Origin: Caulobacter sp. HMWF025
GTDB lineage: Bacteria; Pseudomonadota; Alphaproteobacteria; Caulobacterales; Caulobacteraceae
DNA: 39,455 nucleotides
Assembly: GCF_003060965.1 (NCBI RefSeq)
Contig: NZ_QAII01000038.1
Span: forward strand, 15,606-55,060
Reading direction: 5' to 3'
The notes under the pieces are model-generated. The model worked only from the letters and a program-made list of their open reading frames with translations, was not told the origin of the DNA and ran no database searches. Shown one piece after another: positions 20,590 to 31,414 of this stretch (its first letter is position 1; every line of letters starts with the position of its first letter). The position numbers and the translations under genes were made by a program.

Positions 20590-20991
20590 ATGGATACCGC
20601 CGCCTCGGGTCACGCCGCAGCCCTCTGGGTTGGGCTGCATGTGTTTCTGTTGCTGACCCTGTCGCTGCTGGTTGTACGCCTGCGTCAGAAGCACAAGGTC
20701 GCCCTGGGCGATGAAGGCATTCCTGAGCTCGCTCGGGCCATCCGGGCCTTTGGCAATGCGGCCGAGTATATCCCGACCGGGCTGGCGGCGATCGCTGTCC
20801 TGGCCCTGGTCGGTGCGCCGCCCCTGGCGCTTCACCTGGTGGGCCTGATGCTGTTTGCCGGCCGTCTCAGCCATGCCATCGGCCTGTCCAACAGTGGCGG
20901 CGCGTCCATTCCCCGTGCCGTTGGCATGGTCTGTACGTGGCTGGCCTATATCTTCTCGGGCGTGGCCCTGCTGTTCTACGCCATCGGCTGA
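20590..20991 (+). CDS. MAPEG family membrane protein
   Basis: 133 residues with four membrane helices, matching the MAPEG superfamily of the YecN type. The loop after helix 1 reads RLRQKHKVALGDEGIPELARAIRAFGNAAEYIP; RAxxNxxEYxP is the family signature (glutathione-contacting in enzymes). Bacterial members have no proven substrate. AGGA lies 5 nt before the ATG. It stands alone between the M14 peptidase and pmbA, all on the same strand. A second, more distant MAPEG gene is at 32778-33182. Confidence 0.85.
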   Translation: MDTAASGHAAALWVGLHVFLLLTLSLLVVRLRQKHKVALGDEGIPELARAIRAFGNAAEYIPTGLAAIAVLALVGAPPLALHLVGLMLFAGRLSHAIGLSNSGGASIPRAVGMVCTWLAYIFSGVALLFYAIG

Positions 20992-21039
20992 GGTCAGGGC
21001 GGCCTTGCCCGCCCCCGCCCCCCTCGTCCATAAGACCCC

Positions 21040-22371
21040 ATGGACGATAATCTGCTGAACGACGTGGTCTCGGCCGCGCTCAAGGCCGGGGCCGATGCGG
21101 CCGAGGCCGTCTTTGCCGAACGGCAATCGCTTTCCGTCAGTGTCCGGCTGGGCGAGCTGGAAGAGGTCGAGCGCGAAGAGGCTCGCGACCTGGGCCTGCG
21201 GGTCTTTATCGGCCAGCGGAGCGCTACGGTGTCCGGCTCGGACATTTCCAGCCCGGCACGGGCCCGGCTGATCGAGCGGGCTGTCGCCATGGCGCGCCTC
21301 GCCCCTGAAGACCCCTATGCCAGCCTCGCCCCGCGCGACAGGTTGGCCACGGGCCCCTTCCCCGACCTTGATCTGGTGGACGCCTACGAGCCCTCCGCCG
21401 AAGCTCTGGAAGCCACCGCCCGCGCCACCGAAGAGGCGGCCCGCGCCGTCGCCGGCGTAACCAATTCCGACGGCGGATCGGCCAGCTGGAGTTCAGCCCG
21501 CTGGAGTCTTGCCACGAGCGACGGTTTTCTGGGTTCGCATGCGGCCACGGGCCATTCGCTGTCCTGCTCGGCCATCGCCGGTGAGGGGGCCGGGATGGAG
21601 CGGGGCGGCGAAGGCCGCTCGGCCCGCCACTTCGCCGACCTGCCCGGGGCCGAGGCCATCGGTGCCGAGGCCGGCCGACAGGCCGTGGCGCGCCTGAATG
21701 CCCGCAAGATTGCCTCGACCACCGCCCCGGTGATCTTTGAAAACCGTCTGGCCATGTCCCTGATCGGCCCGCTGCTGGGTGCGATCTCGGGCCCGTCCAT
21801 TGCGCGCGGCAGTTCGTTCCTGAAGGACAAGCTCGGTCAGGCCGTTTTCGCAAAGGGCGTCAGCCTGATCGAAGACCCGCACCGGGTCCGGGGCCTCGGC
21901 TCGGCCCCCTTCGACGACGAAGGGGTGGACACCCAGCGTCGAGCCCTCATCGATGATGGCGTCCTGACCACCTGGCTGCTCAACACCAGCTCGGCCAGGC
22001 AACTGGGCCTGGCCACCACCGGCCACGCCTCTCGCGGGCTGGCAGGGCCTTCCGGCGTTTCGACCGCGAACCTGACCCTGTCGACCGGCGAGCGCGATCT
22101 GGCCGGGATGATGGCCGATGCAGGGACCGGCCTGCTGGTCACCTCGATGTTCGGCCCCTCGCTGAACGGCAATACCGGCGACTGGTCAGTCGGCTGCTCG
22201 GGCCTGTGGTTCGAGAACGGCGAGATCACCGGTCCCGTCACCGAGATCACCGTCGCCGGCAACCTGATCGATATCTATGCCCGCCTGGTCCCCGGCTCGG
22301 ACCTGGTGTTCCGGGGCGCGAACAACGCCCCGTCCCTGCTGGTCGACGGCCTGGCGATCGCCGGCAAATGA
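21040..22371 (+). CDS. pmbA: TldE/PmbA-type metalloprotease subunit
   Basis: 443 residues of the TldD/PmbA family. LGELEEVEREEARDLGLRVFIG is the typical N-terminal domain. The C-terminal domain has PVIFENRLAMSLIGPLLGAI, DDEGVDTQRRALIDDGVL, and an ending with ITVAGNLIDI. It lacks the HExxxH-type zinc motif of TldD, which fits the TldE/PmbA partner that forms a TldD-TldE heterodimer cleaving unfolded peptides. No tldD is in the window. The stop overlaps the start of the next gene (ATGA). Confidence 0.92.
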   Translation: MDDNLLNDVVSAALKAGADAAEAVFAERQSLSVSVRLGELEEVEREEARDLGLRVFIGQRSATVSGSDISSPARARLIERAVAMARLAPEDPYASLAPRDRLATGPFPDLDLVDAYEPSAEALEATARATEEAARAVAGVTNSDGGSASWSSARWSLATSDGFLGSHAATGHSLSCSAIAGEGAGMERGGEGRSARHFADLPGAEAIGAEAGRQAVARLNARKIASTTAPVIFENRLAMSLIGPLLGAISGPSIARGSSFLKDKLGQAVFAKGVSLIEDPHRVRGLGSAPFDDEGVDTQRRALIDDGVLTTWLLNTSSARQLGLATTGHASRGLAGPSGVSTANLTLSTGERDLAGMMADAGTGLLVTSMFGPSLNGNTGDWSVGCSGLWFENGEITGPVTEITVAGNLIDIYARLVPGSDLVFRGANNAPSLLVDGLAIAGK

Positions 22372-23147
22372 CCGATCTGGACCTGATCCTCGACGCGGCA
22401 AGGGAAGCAGGCGAACTGGCCCTGAAAGCCCGCGCCGGCGGCCTGAAGATCTGGTCCAAGGAAGGCGGTTCGCCAGTCACCGACGCCGATCTGGCGGTCG
22501 ATACCCTGTTGAAGGAGCGGCTGCGCGCGGCCCGGCCCGACTATGGCTGGCTGTCGGAAGAGACGGCCGACGATCCGTCACGGCTGACCACGACCCGCCA
22601 GTTCGTGGTCGACCCCATCGACGGCACCGTCGCCTTCATGAAGAACAAGCCCTGGTTCGCCGTCTCGATCGCCGTGGTCGAGAACGGCCGCCCCATCGCC
22701 GGCGTCGTCCATGCCCCGGCCCTCAGCGAGACCTATGCCGCCCGGCGCGGTGAAGGGGCCACCCTGAACGGCACGGCCATCTCACCCAGCGATACCGAGG
22801 ATCTGGAAGACGCCGCCATGCTGGGCGACGCCAAGATGTTCGTGCATCCCGCCTGGACCACGCCCTGGCCAGCCATGCGGGTCGAGAGCCGCAATTCCAT
22901 CGCCTACCGGGTTTGCCTTGTCGCCGCCGGAGCCTTTGATGCTGCGGTCGCCCTGTCGCCGAAGAGCGAATGGGACGTGGCCGCCGCCGACCTGATCCGC
23001 TCGGAGGCCGGCGCCTGCCTGACCGACCACAAGGGCCGCGCTTTCAGCTATAATCGCCCCATTCCGCTGGTTCCGAGCCTGGTTTGCGCCAACGCGGCGC
23101 TTGCGCCATTGATCCTTAACCGCGTCGGGCATATCGACCTCCCATAA
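22368..23147 (+). CDS. Inositol monophosphatase family protein (CysQ-like 3'(2'),5'-bisphosphate nucleotidase)
   Basis: 259 residues. Metal-dependent phosphatase motifs are complete: LSEETADD (first Glu pair, about 62-69), DPIDGTVAF (82-90), and EWDVAAADLIRSEAG (about 203-217). The KEGGSPVTDADLAVDTLL opening is also typical. CysQ proteins hydrolyse 3'-phosphoadenosine 5'-phosphate; other members use inositol or histidinol phosphate, so the substrate is only probable. Translation is coupled to pmbA by an ATGA overlap. DUF4170 follows 30 nt later, and pmbA-cysQ-DUF4170 is a recurring alphaproteobacterial cluster as I recall. Confidence 0.9.
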   Translation: MTDLDLILDAAREAGELALKARAGGLKIWSKEGGSPVTDADLAVDTLLKERLRAARPDYGWLSEETADDPSRLTTTRQFVVDPIDGTVAFMKNKPWFAVSIAVVENGRPIAGVVHAPALSETYAARRGEGATLNGTAISPSDTEDLEDAAMLGDAKMFVHPAWTTPWPAMRVESRNSIAYRVCLVAAGAFDAAVALSPKSEWDVAAADLIRSEAGACLTDHKGRAFSYNRPIPLVPSLVCANAALAPLILNRVGHIDLP

Positions 23148-23177
23148 TCAATATTCCTCGCAGGAACGTGCTCACCC

Positions 23178-23402
23178 ATGCCCGACAAGCAGCTTCTCCA
23201 TCTCGTCATCGGCGGCGAACTGAAGGATGTTTCCGACATCGAGTTCCGCGATCTGTCGAAGGTTGAATTCGTCGGAGCCTATGCCAGCTATGCCGAGGCC
23301 CATGTGGCCTGGAAGGCCAAGGCCCAGGCCACCGTCGACAACGCCCATGCGCGCTATTTCATCATCCATGCCCACAAGCTGATGGATCCCAGCCTGGGCT
23401 AG
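23178..23402 (+). CDS. DUF4170 family small protein
   Basis: 74 residues matching the DUF4170 family of alphaproteobacteria: LHLVIGGELKDVSD, VEFVGAYASYAEAHVAWKAKAQ, TVDNAHARYFIIHAHKL. No membrane or signal segment. The function is unknown. It ends the pmbA-cysQ-like unit, 30 nt after the previous stop. In many alphaproteobacteria I recall a Kdo transferase (waaA) next. Here the convergent truA follows instead. Confidence 0.85.
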   Translation: MPDKQLLHLVIGGELKDVSDIEFRDLSKVEFVGAYASYAEAHVAWKAKAQATVDNAHARYFIIHAHKLMDPSLG

Positions 23403-23429
23403 GCGACGCGCGGCGGCCGGGGCCCGGCC

Positions 23430-24173
23430 TCAGTCGCCGTAGCCGACCCCGACCAGATAGAGCCCGTCGGACGGGGCAACCGGCCCGCAGGCCGTGCGGT
23501 CCCGCGCCGCCAGGGCCTCTTGGACGTCGTCCGGCGACCAGCGCCCGATCCCGACCTCGACGAGCGTGCCCGTCATCGACCGCACCTGGCGGTGCAGGAA
23601 CGACCGCGCTTCGAAATCCAGACAGACCTCATCCCCGACCCGCCGCACCCGGGCCACGTCCAGCGTCTTCAGCGGCGACTTGGCCTGGCAGTGCATGTCG
23701 CGGAAGGTCGTGAAGTCATGCAGGCCGACCAGATGCTGCGCGGCGGCGTTCATGGCCTCGGCATCCAGCGGCTTCTTGACGTGCCAGACCCGGCCCTTGT
23801 CCAGGGCCGGCGGGGCCGGGCGGTTGAGGATGCGGTAGAGATAGCGCCGCTCATTGGCCGAGAAGCGGGCGTGCCAGTCGCCCTCGGCGACCTCGCAGGA
23901 CAGGATACTGACCGCCTCGCGGGTCAGATGGGCATTCAGCGCATTCAGCACCGTGCGGGCCGGCCAGTCGCGCTCCAGATCGACATGGACCACCTGGCCG
24001 GTGGCATGGACGCCGGTATCGGTCCGCCCGGCCGCCGCGATGCGCAGGTCCTGGCCGCAAAAGGCCTTCACCGCCGCCTCGATGGCCCCCTGCACGGACG
24101 GCAGGGTCGCCTGGGCCTGAAAGCCGCAATAGGGCCGGCCGTCATACTCGACGAGGAGGCGGTAACGGGGCAT
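23430..24173 (-). CDS. truA: tRNA pseudouridine(38-40) synthase
   Basis: 247 residues. TruA converts uridines 38-40 of the anticodon stem-loop to pseudouridine. It begins [19 protein letters not shown]. The catalytic Asp is D52 in [29 protein letters not shown] is the second conserved block. The ATG shares its A with the fmt stop codon (TGATG), so the genes are translationally coupled. The order fmt-truA is common in alphaproteobacteria; the usual upstream def is not seen here. Confidence 0.97.
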   Translation of the reverse strand: MPRYRLLVEYDGRPYCGFQAQATLPSVQGAIEAAVKAFCGQDLRIAAAGRTDTGVHATGQVVHVDLERDWPARTVLNALNAHLTREAVSILSCEVAEGDWHARFSANERRYLYRILNRPAPPALDKGRVWHVKKPLDAEAMNAAAQHLVGLHDFTTFRDMHCQAKSPLKTLDVARVRRVGDEVCLDFEARSFLHRQVRSMTGTLVEVGIGRWSPDDVQEALAARDRTACGPVAPSDGLYLVGVGYGD

Positions 24174-25099
24174 CAGGCCAGGATCGTCCCGGCCGGGATC
24201 GAGAAGCCGCGCACGAAGACCTCGGCGTCCTGCGCCCCCTTGCCCTCGCGCTGGGCCTTGAGCAGGCGCACCGCACCGTCGCCGCAGGCGATCAGCAGGG
24301 CGTCATCCAACACCGCGCCCGGGGCCCCGGCCGCGTCCTCGACCGTTGACAGCAACGCCTTCACCCGCACCGGACCCTTGTCCGACGGGGCCTCGAACCA
24401 GGCCCCGGGGAAGGGCGAGAGGCCACGGATGTGGGCGTCGACCTCGCCAGCGGGGCGGTGCCAGTCGATGCGGGCTTCGGCCGACCTGATCTTTTTGGCA
24501 TAGGTCACCCCCTCGGCGGCCTGCGGCGTCTCGCGGGCCCCGCCCCGCTCGATGGCCCCGAGGGCCACGGGCAGCATCCGCGCGCCGACGGCCGCCAGCT
24601 TGTCGTGCAGGCTGCCGGCGGTCTCGAAGCGGTCGATCCGCACCTGCTCGGACATCAGGATCGGCCCTTCATCCAGGCCTTCGCTCATCCGCATGACCTG
24701 GACCCCAGTGACCGGATCGCCGGCCATGATCGCCCGCTGGATCGGCGCGGCGCCGCGCCAGCGGGGCAAGAGGCTGGCATGCAGGTTGAAACAGCCTTCG
24801 CGGGGGGCCTCCAGCACCTCGCGCACCAGGATCTGGCCGAAGGCGACGACGACGGCCGCGTCCAGATCCAGCGCCCGGAAGGCTTCGATCTCGTCGGCCG
24901 CCTTCATCGAGACCGGGGTCCGGACCGGCAGGCCCAGGCCTTCGGCAAAGGCATGGACCGGCGACGGCTTCAGATCCTGGCCCCGGCCGCGCGGGGCCGG
25001 CGGCTGCGAATAGACACAGGCGATCTCGTGGCCGGCGGCGACCAGTTCGGCCAGGCAGGCGACGGCGAAATCAGGGGTTCCAAGAAAAGCGATGCGCAT
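24173..25099 (-). CDS. fmt: Methionyl-tRNA formyltransferase
   Basis: 308 residues. It formylates initiator Met-tRNA with 10-formyl-[16 protein letters not shown] opens the Rossmann-like domain. Catalytic N105, H107 ([15 protein letters not shown]) and D143 (GLDEGP) are all present. A C-terminal OB-like domain follows the [12 protein letters not shown] stretch. It is divergent from the small lipoprotein gene 100 bp away and overlaps truA by one base. Confidence 0.97.
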   Translation of the reverse strand: MRIAFLGTPDFAVACLAELVAAGHEIACVYSQPPAPRGRGQDLKPSPVHAFAEGLGLPVRTPVSMKAADEIEAFRALDLDAAVVVAFGQILVREVLEAPREGCFNLHASLLPRWRGAAPIQRAIMAGDPVTGVQVMRMSEGLDEGPILMSEQVRIDRFETAGSLHDKLAAVGARMLPVALGAIERGGARETPQAAEGVTYAKKIRSAEARIDWHRPAGEVDAHIRGLSPFPGAWFEAPSDKGPVRVKALLSTVEDAAGAPGAVLDDALLIACGDGAVRLLKAQREGKGAQDAEVFVRGFSIPAGTILA

Positions 25100-25199
25100 G
25101 GGCGCGGTTTAGACCTCCCGGACGTCCGGGGAAAGTCGAAGTCGGAACCTTGGCCGTCAGGCCCCGTTATCAGGACCAGCCAACCCCTGGAGCACCCCC

Positions 25200-25553
25200 A
25201 TGCGTTCCCCCCTGATCCTTGCCGCCTTCGCCGCCCGGTCGCTGGGGGCCTGCTCTGCTGAACACGCCGGCGAAATCAAGGCGGGCGGCAAGGCCGTCGC
25301 CAGTGACGTCAAGGATGCTGCCAAGACGATTGCGAGCGATCCCGACGTCAAGGAAGCCGGAACCGCCATCAAGGACAGCACCCGGGAAGCCGGGGCCGAC
25401 CTGAAGGATGCGGCCGGCGACGCGACCGAAGCCATGAAGAGCGCCGGCACGAAGGTCGGCCAAACAGCGAAGACCGCCGGGGCTGATCTCAAGGCCGGTG
25501 CGAAGAAGGCCGGCGAGGACACCAAGGCCGAGATCCATGAAGCGACGCGCTAG
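25200..25553 (+). CDS. Small Ala/Lys-rich lipoprotein, LEA-like helical repeats
   Basis: 117 residues. A short signal (MRSPLILAAFAARS) ends in the lipobox LGAC, so Cys18 is probably lipidated. The mature part is one long amphipathic region of 11-residue-like repeats: DVKDAAKTIASD, TAIKDSTREAGADLKDAAGD, KVGQTAKTAGADLKAGAKKAGED. This recalls LEA-type or YtxH-like proteins and would be helical, perhaps on the periplasmic side of a membrane. Function is unknown; desiccation or envelope-stress roles are only suggested by composition. The ATG follows TGGAGC by 6 nt. It converges with glmM, 21 nt apart. Confidence 0.78.
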   Translation: MRSPLILAAFAARSLGACSAEHAGEIKAGGKAVASDVKDAAKTIASDPDVKEAGTAIKDSTREAGADLKDAAGDATEAMKSAGTKVGQTAKTAGADLKAGAKKAGEDTKAEIHEATR

Positions 25554-25574
25554 GGCATCATCGGCCCGCAGGAA

Positions 25575-26921
25575 TCAGGCCGCCTTCACAGCCGCCGCGA
25601 TCGACCGGACCACCTTCTTGACCAGGGCCGGGTCATCGCCCTCGGCCATGATCCGGATCAGGGGCTCGGTGCCGGAGGGGCGCACCACGATCCGGCCCGA
25701 GCCGTTCAGCTGGCTTTCGCCGTCGGCGATGGCCTGCTTGACGCTCGCGGCCTCCAGCGGCTTGCCCCCGGCGAAGCGGACATTCTCGAGCAGCTGCGGC
25801 ACCGGCTCGAACTGACGGGCCAGGGCGCTCATCGGCAGGTCGGTTTCGATCATCACCGCCAGCACCTGCAGCGCCGCGATCATGCCGTCGCCGGTCGTCG
25901 AGAAGTCCGACAGGATCAGGTGACCCGACTGCTCGCCGCCCAGGTTGAAACCGCCTTCACGCATCCGGGCCATGACATAGCGATCGCCGACGCTGGTGCG
26001 TTCCAGGGTCAGCCCCTTGTCGGCGAGGAAGCGTTCGAGACCCAGATTGGACATCACGGTGGCCACGACACCGCCGGCCTTCAGCTTGCCGGCCTTGGCG
26101 TAGGCGTCGGCGATGATGGCCATGATCTGGTCGCCGTCGACCACCAGGCCCTTTTCGTCGCAGATCACCAGCCGGTCGGCATCGCCGTCCAGGGCAATGC
26201 CGATGTCGGCCCGGTACTCGCGCACCAGCTTGGCCATGGCCTCCGGGTGGGTCGAGCCGCACTCGGCGTTGATATTGCTGCCGTCGGGGTCGACCCCGAC
26301 GGTAATCACCTCAGCGCCCAGCTCGTAAAGTGCCGTCGGCGCGACCTTGTAGGACGCGCCATTGGCGCAATCGATGACGACCCGCAGGCCCGACAGGCTG
26401 AGATGGCGCGGGAAGGTAGCCTTGACGATCTCGACATAGCGGGCCTGGGCATCGTCGATCCGCTTGACGCGTCCAAGGCCGCGCGGCGGGGCCAGACCCT
26501 CCTGCAACCCCTCATCCATCAGGGCCTCGATCTTCAGTTCCTGGGCATCTGACAGCTTGTAGCCGTCCGGTCCGAACAGCTTGATGCCATTGTCGGCGAA
26601 GTCGTTGTGCGAGGCCGAGATCATGACGCCCAGATCGGCCCGCATCGAGCGGGTCATCATGGCCACGGCCGGGGTCGGCAGGGGGCCGAACAGCCGCACG
26701 TCCATGCCGACACTGGCAAAGCCCGCCACCAGGGCCGGCTCGATCATGTAGCCCGACAGCCGGGTATCCTTGCCGATCACGACCAGATGCCGACGATCAT
26801 CCTGTGAGCGGAACAGCTTGCCGGCCGCCAGACCGACCCGCAGGGCGACCTCCGCAGTCATCGGGTGCTGGTTGGCCTGGCCGCGGATGCCGTCAGTCCC
26901 AAAATAGGTGCGCTTGCTCAT
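25575..26921 (-). CDS. glmM: Phosphoglucosamine mutase
   Basis: 448 residues. It interconverts glucosamine-6-P and glucosamine-1-P on the route to UDP-GlcNAc. The opening is [12 protein letters not shown]. The phosphoserine is S104 in MISASHN. The metal loop is ALDGDADR, the sugar loop contains GGEQSGH, and the phosphate-binding end is [14 protein letters not shown]. It is divergent from glmS across 162 bp, so the enzyme before it in the pathway may be co-regulated from one intergenic region. No glmU is present. Confidence 0.97.
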   Translation of the reverse strand: MSKRTYFGTDGIRGQANQHPMTAEVALRVGLAAGKLFRSQDDRRHLVVIGKDTRLSGYMIEPALVAGFASVGMDVRLFGPLPTPAVAMMTRSMRADLGVMISASHNDFADNGIKLFGPDGYKLSDAQELKIEALMDEGLQEGLAPPRGLGRVKRIDDAQARYVEIVKATFPRHLSLSGLRVVIDCANGASYKVAPTALYELGAEVITVGVDPDGSNINAECGSTHPEAMAKLVREYRADIGIALDGDADRLVICDEKGLVVDGDQIMAIIADAYAKAGKLKAGGVVATVMSNLGLERFLADKGLTLERTSVGDRYVMARMREGGFNLGGEQSGHLILSDFSTTGDGMIAALQVLAVMIETDLPMSALARQFEPVPQLLENVRFAGGKPLEAASVKQAIADGESQLNGSGRIVVRPSGTEPLIRIMAEGDDPALVKKVVRSIAAAVKAA

Positions 26922-27083
26922 GGTCTTGGTGTCGTCTCTTTTAGGCCATCACCGGACCGCGAAACGATCCGAAATGCAGATTTATGAGAGGCCGCTTCGC
27001 ACGAATGCTAAAGCCCAGCCTCAAGATTTTCCGTGTCGACAGCAATAGTCTCCGGCGACACGTTCTACAAAGGATCATGGCTC

Positions 27084-28904
<1,821 letters not shown>

Positions 28905-28927
28905 CCTCCGGCCGCCGGTTTCGGAGG
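28905..28927 (+). promoter_or_regulatory. Hairpin masking the TsaA ribosome-binding site
   Basis: CCTCCG (28905-28910), directly after the glmS stop, pairs with CGGAGG (28922-28927). That right arm contains the Shine-Dalgarno of the next gene, 7 nt before its ATG. Ribosomes ending on glmS would open it, so this could couple the two genes. Confidence 0.5.
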
Positions 28928-28934
28928 CGACAGC

Positions 28935-29396
28935 ATGACCATCAGCATGACCCCGATCGGCCGGGTCGACGGCGGCCGTGAGCAGCCCGAGGATGACAAC
29001 TGGGGCCAGAGCCGGGCCCGGATCCTGCTGGACCCCGCGCAGTTCGACGCCGAGGCCCTGATGGGCCTGGACAGCTTCAGCCATGTTGAAGTGGTCTATG
29101 TGTTTGACAGGGTGACCGACGACCAGATCGTCAGCGGTGCCCGGCATCCGCGCGGCAACAAGGCCTGGCCCAGGATCGGCATCTTCGCGCAGCGCGGCAA
29201 GAACCGGCCCAACCGGATCGGCATCACCGTCTGCCGCATCGTCGCGGTGGAAGGCCTCAGCCTTGAGGTTGAGGGTCTCGACGCCATCCACGGCACGCCG
29301 GTGCTGGACCTCAAGCCGGTGATGGCCGGCTTTGCGCCGCGCGGCCCGCACCGCGAGCCGGACTGGGCCCGCGAGATCATGGCCGCCTACTGGTAG
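28935..29396 (+). CDS. TsaA/TrmO-type tRNA methyltransferase domain protein
   Basis: 153 residues of the TsaA (UPF0066) fold, a SAM-using beta-barrel. Signatures are GLDSFSHVEVVYVFDRV, ARHPRGNKAWPRIGIFAQRG and KNRPNRIGITVCRIV. E. coli TrmO, which N6-methylates t6A37 of tRNA-Thr, is about 235 residues because of an extra C-terminal domain. This protein has only the core, so its exact substrate is uncertain. It lies 30 nt after glmS and is probably co-transcribed. Its ribosome site is in a hairpin with the base after the glmS stop. Confidence 0.85.
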   Translation: MTISMTPIGRVDGGREQPEDDNWGQSRARILLDPAQFDAEALMGLDSFSHVEVVYVFDRVTDDQIVSGARHPRGNKAWPRIGIFAQRGKNRPNRIGITVCRIVAVEGLSLEVEGLDAIHGTPVLDLKPVMAGFAPRGPHREPDWAREIMAAYW

Positions 29397-29403
29397 GGCC
29401 GCC

Positions 29404-30039
29404 TCAGGCCCCCAGCATGCCCCAGCAGATCCCGACCTGGCCGCCCCAGTAGAGGAACCAGATGGCCCAGGCCGTCAGGCGCGGCGAGCCGAGCAGCTTG
29501 GTCCCCTTGAACAGGTCAAACGACAGGATGGCGTCCGAAGCCATGAAGGCCAGGGCCCCGACCGTGGCCGGCCAGAAGCGCGGCGGCAGCAGCAGGCCTG
29601 CGGTGACCATGCAGACTATGGCGACCACATAGGCCACGACCGGCAGTTTCAGCGCACCCAGCGAGGCCCACAGGGCCCGCAGCATGAAGCCGGCGGCGGC
29701 CAGCACCGCGAGGGCGCAAACCCAGAACACCGGACCCGGCGAGGCCCCGTGCGATCCCAGCAGGGGGGCATAGGCCACGTGGCCGAGCAGGAAGGCCGCC
29801 AGTCCGAACGGCAGCCAGCGCTTGGGATCCCCGGCCAGAAAGGCGTCGCCGACCGTGCACAGGGTCAGGGCCAGGGCCAGAAGAACGCTGCCGCCTTCGA
29901 GATAGGCAATCACCGCCAGCGGCCCGACCGCCAGACACTTGATGATCGTGCGCAGGGCCGATGACGGCCGGTCGCTGAACACCAGGCCATAGGCCAGGGC
30001 CGCGGCCGCCGAGGCCCCCCAGAGCCAGGTCTCAGTCAT
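29404..30039 (-). CDS. Lysoplasmalogenase (YhhN family)
   Basis: 211 residues with about seven or eight membrane helices, matching YhhN/TMEM86. The conserved acidic motifs are LCTVGDAFLAGD and GALAFMASDAILSFDLF. Family members cleave the vinyl ether bond of lysoplasmalogens in eukaryotes; in bacteria that do not make plasmalogens, the true substrate is uncertain. It overlaps the DUF1232 gene upstream by 8 bases and is transcribed with it. It converges with the TsaA gene, only 7 nt between stops. Confidence 0.85.
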   Translation of the reverse strand: MTETWLWGASAAAALAYGLVFSDRPSSALRTIIKCLAVGPLAVIAYLEGGSVLLALALTLCTVGDAFLAGDPKRWLPFGLAAFLLGHVAYAPLLGSHGASPGPVFWVCALAVLAAAGFMLRALWASLGALKLPVVAYVVAIVCMVTAGLLLPPRFWPATVGALAFMASDAILSFDLFKGTKLLGSPRLTAWAIWFLYWGGQVGICWGMLGA

Positions 30040-30436
30040 CCTGGGCCAGCCTTTTCAGGAAGGCCTGGGCGGCTTCCTTGTGGCGCGATTTCAGGTTCTT
30101 GCCGACAATGGCGATGACGGCCGCGATCACGGCCGCATCGTCGGTCATGCCGAGGGCCGGCAGCACGTCGGGGATCACATCGGTGGGCAGGATGAAATAG
30201 GCCAGGGCCGCCATCATCATGCCCTTGGCGGCGGCGGGGGTGTCCTTGTCGCGGGCACACCACCAGACCGACAGCACGTCCGCGGCGAAGGGAATGCTCG
30301 CCGCGACCTTGCGGATCTTGGGCAGAAAGCCGCGTGCAACCTTTTCCTCATTGACCCGCACGGTGGCCGGGACGAGAGCCTTTGCGGGATCAAGGATCTG
30401 GTTGACGTCGGGGGACGGTTTGGCGTCGGCGCTCAT
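30032..30436 (-). CDS. DUF1232 (YkvA-like) membrane-associated protein
   Basis: 134 residues. The DUF1232 core is about 60-110: VWWCARDKDTPAAAKGMMMAALAYFILPTDVIPDVLPALGMTDDAAVIA. The L-P-x-D-x-I-P-D phrase is the family signature. One or two hydrophobic stretches suggest membrane contact. Function is unknown. It overlaps the lysoplasmalogenase gene (8 bases), giving a two-gene operon. It is divergent from the SDR gene with 54 bp between starts. Confidence 0.85.
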   Translation of the reverse strand: MSADAKPSPDVNQILDPAKALVPATVRVNEEKVARGFLPKIRKVAASIPFAADVLSVWWCARDKDTPAAAKGMMMAALAYFILPTDVIPDVLPALGMTDDAAVIAAVIAIVGKNLKSRHKEAAQAFLKRLAQDD

Positions 30437-30490
30437 CGGTTTAAACCCTTCTTCAACGCGAACTTAAACGCAAACCGCGAGGGAACGTCC

Positions 30491-31273
30491 ATGAAACTCG
30501 ACAACACAGTCTCGGCCGTCGTCACCGGGGGCGCTTCGGGCCTCGGCGAAGCCACCGCCCGCGCCCTGGCCGCCCACGGCGTCAAGGTCGCCATCTTCGA
30601 CATGAACGAGGCCACCGGCGAAGCCGTCGCCAAGGATATCGGTGGCGTGTTCTGCAAGGTCAATGTCACCAGCGACGCCGATGTCGACGCCGGCTTCGAA
30701 AAGGCCCGTGCCGCCCACGGCCAGGAGCGCATCCTGGTCAACTGCGCCGGCACCGGCAATGCGGCCAAGACCGCCAGCCGCGACAAGACCACCGGCGAGA
30801 CCAAGCACTTCCCGCTCGACGCCTTCGACCGCATCATCCAGATCAACCTGGTCGGCACGTTCCGCTGCATCGCCAAGTCGGCCAAGGGCATGCTGGACCT
30901 GGCCCCGCTGGAAGACGGCCTGCGCGGCGCGATCGTCAACACCGCCAGCGTCGCCGCTGAAGACGGCCAGATGGGCCAGGCGGCCTATTCGGCCTCGAAG
31001 GGCGGCGTGGTCGGCATGACCCTGCCGATCGCCCGCGACCTGATGAGCGACGGCATCCGCGTCAACTGCATCCTGCCGGGCATCTTCAACACCCCGCTGA
31101 TGAACAATGCGCCGGAAGCCGTGAAGGCCGGTCTGGCCGCTTCGGTGCCGTTCCCCAAGCGCCTGGGCAATCCCGAAGAATATGCCCACCTGGCCCTGAC
31201 CATGATCACCAATGACTATTTCAACGGTGAAGACGTGCGTCTGGACGGCGGCATCCGTATGGCCCCGCGCTGA
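30491..31273 (+). CDS. Short-chain dehydrogenase/reductase (HSD10 / 3-hydroxyacyl-CoA dehydrogenase-like)
   Basis: 260 residues, classical SDR. Cofactor motif TGGASGLG is at 12-19, NCAG at 84-87, catalytic S153, Y166 and K170 (YSASK). An insert at about 90-110 (ASRDKTTGETKHFPLD) resembles type-2 3-hydroxyacyl-CoA dehydrogenase. D37 after the second strand (AIFDMNE) favours NAD over NADP. It probably acts in fatty-acid or branched-chain acyl-CoA oxidation, but the substrate is inferred. The ATG at 30491 is the natural start; the frame before it runs antisense through DUF1232. A dense hairpin cluster begins 7 nt after the stop. Confidence 0.9.
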   Translation: MKLDNTVSAVVTGGASGLGEATARALAAHGVKVAIFDMNEATGEAVAKDIGGVFCKVNVTSDADVDAGFEKARAAHGQERILVNCAGTGNAAKTASRDKTTGETKHFPLDAFDRIIQINLVGTFRCIAKSAKGMLDLAPLEDGLRGAIVNTASVAAEDGQMGQAAYSASKGGVVGMTLPIARDLMSDGIRVNCILPGIFNTPLMNNAPEAVKAGLAASVPFPKRLGNPEEYAHLALTMITNDYFNGEDVRLDGGIRMAPR

Positions 31274-31280
31274 TACGACA

Positions 31281-31395
31281 GTGGGGGCGATCACTCGCCC
31301 CCACCGGATCGCTCCGCGATCGTCCGCCCCCATAGGGGGCGGATGGATCATCTTCCCCATCCGGGGGAGGAGCGCGTAGCGCGGAGGGGGCAAGT
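31281..31395 (+). repeat. Extragenic hairpin cluster, type E copy 2
   Basis: Consecutive hairpins: GTGGGGGCGA-tcac-TCGCCCCCAC (31281-31304, 10-bp stem), CCGCCCCC-ata-GGGGGCGG (31324-31342), and a CTTCCCC/GGGGGAG pair near 31352. It matches 2268-2360 read in reverse. It begins 7 nt after the SDR stop and probably doubles as its transcript end, though there is no U tract. Confidence 0.7.
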
Positions 31396-31414
31396 CACCG
31401 CCCCCGAGCGATTT

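Noticed and set aside
26922-27083. glmS ribozyme or riboswitch
   Set aside because: The 162-bp glmM-glmS gap shows no catalytic-core-like pairing, and the ribozyme is a Gram-positive feature.
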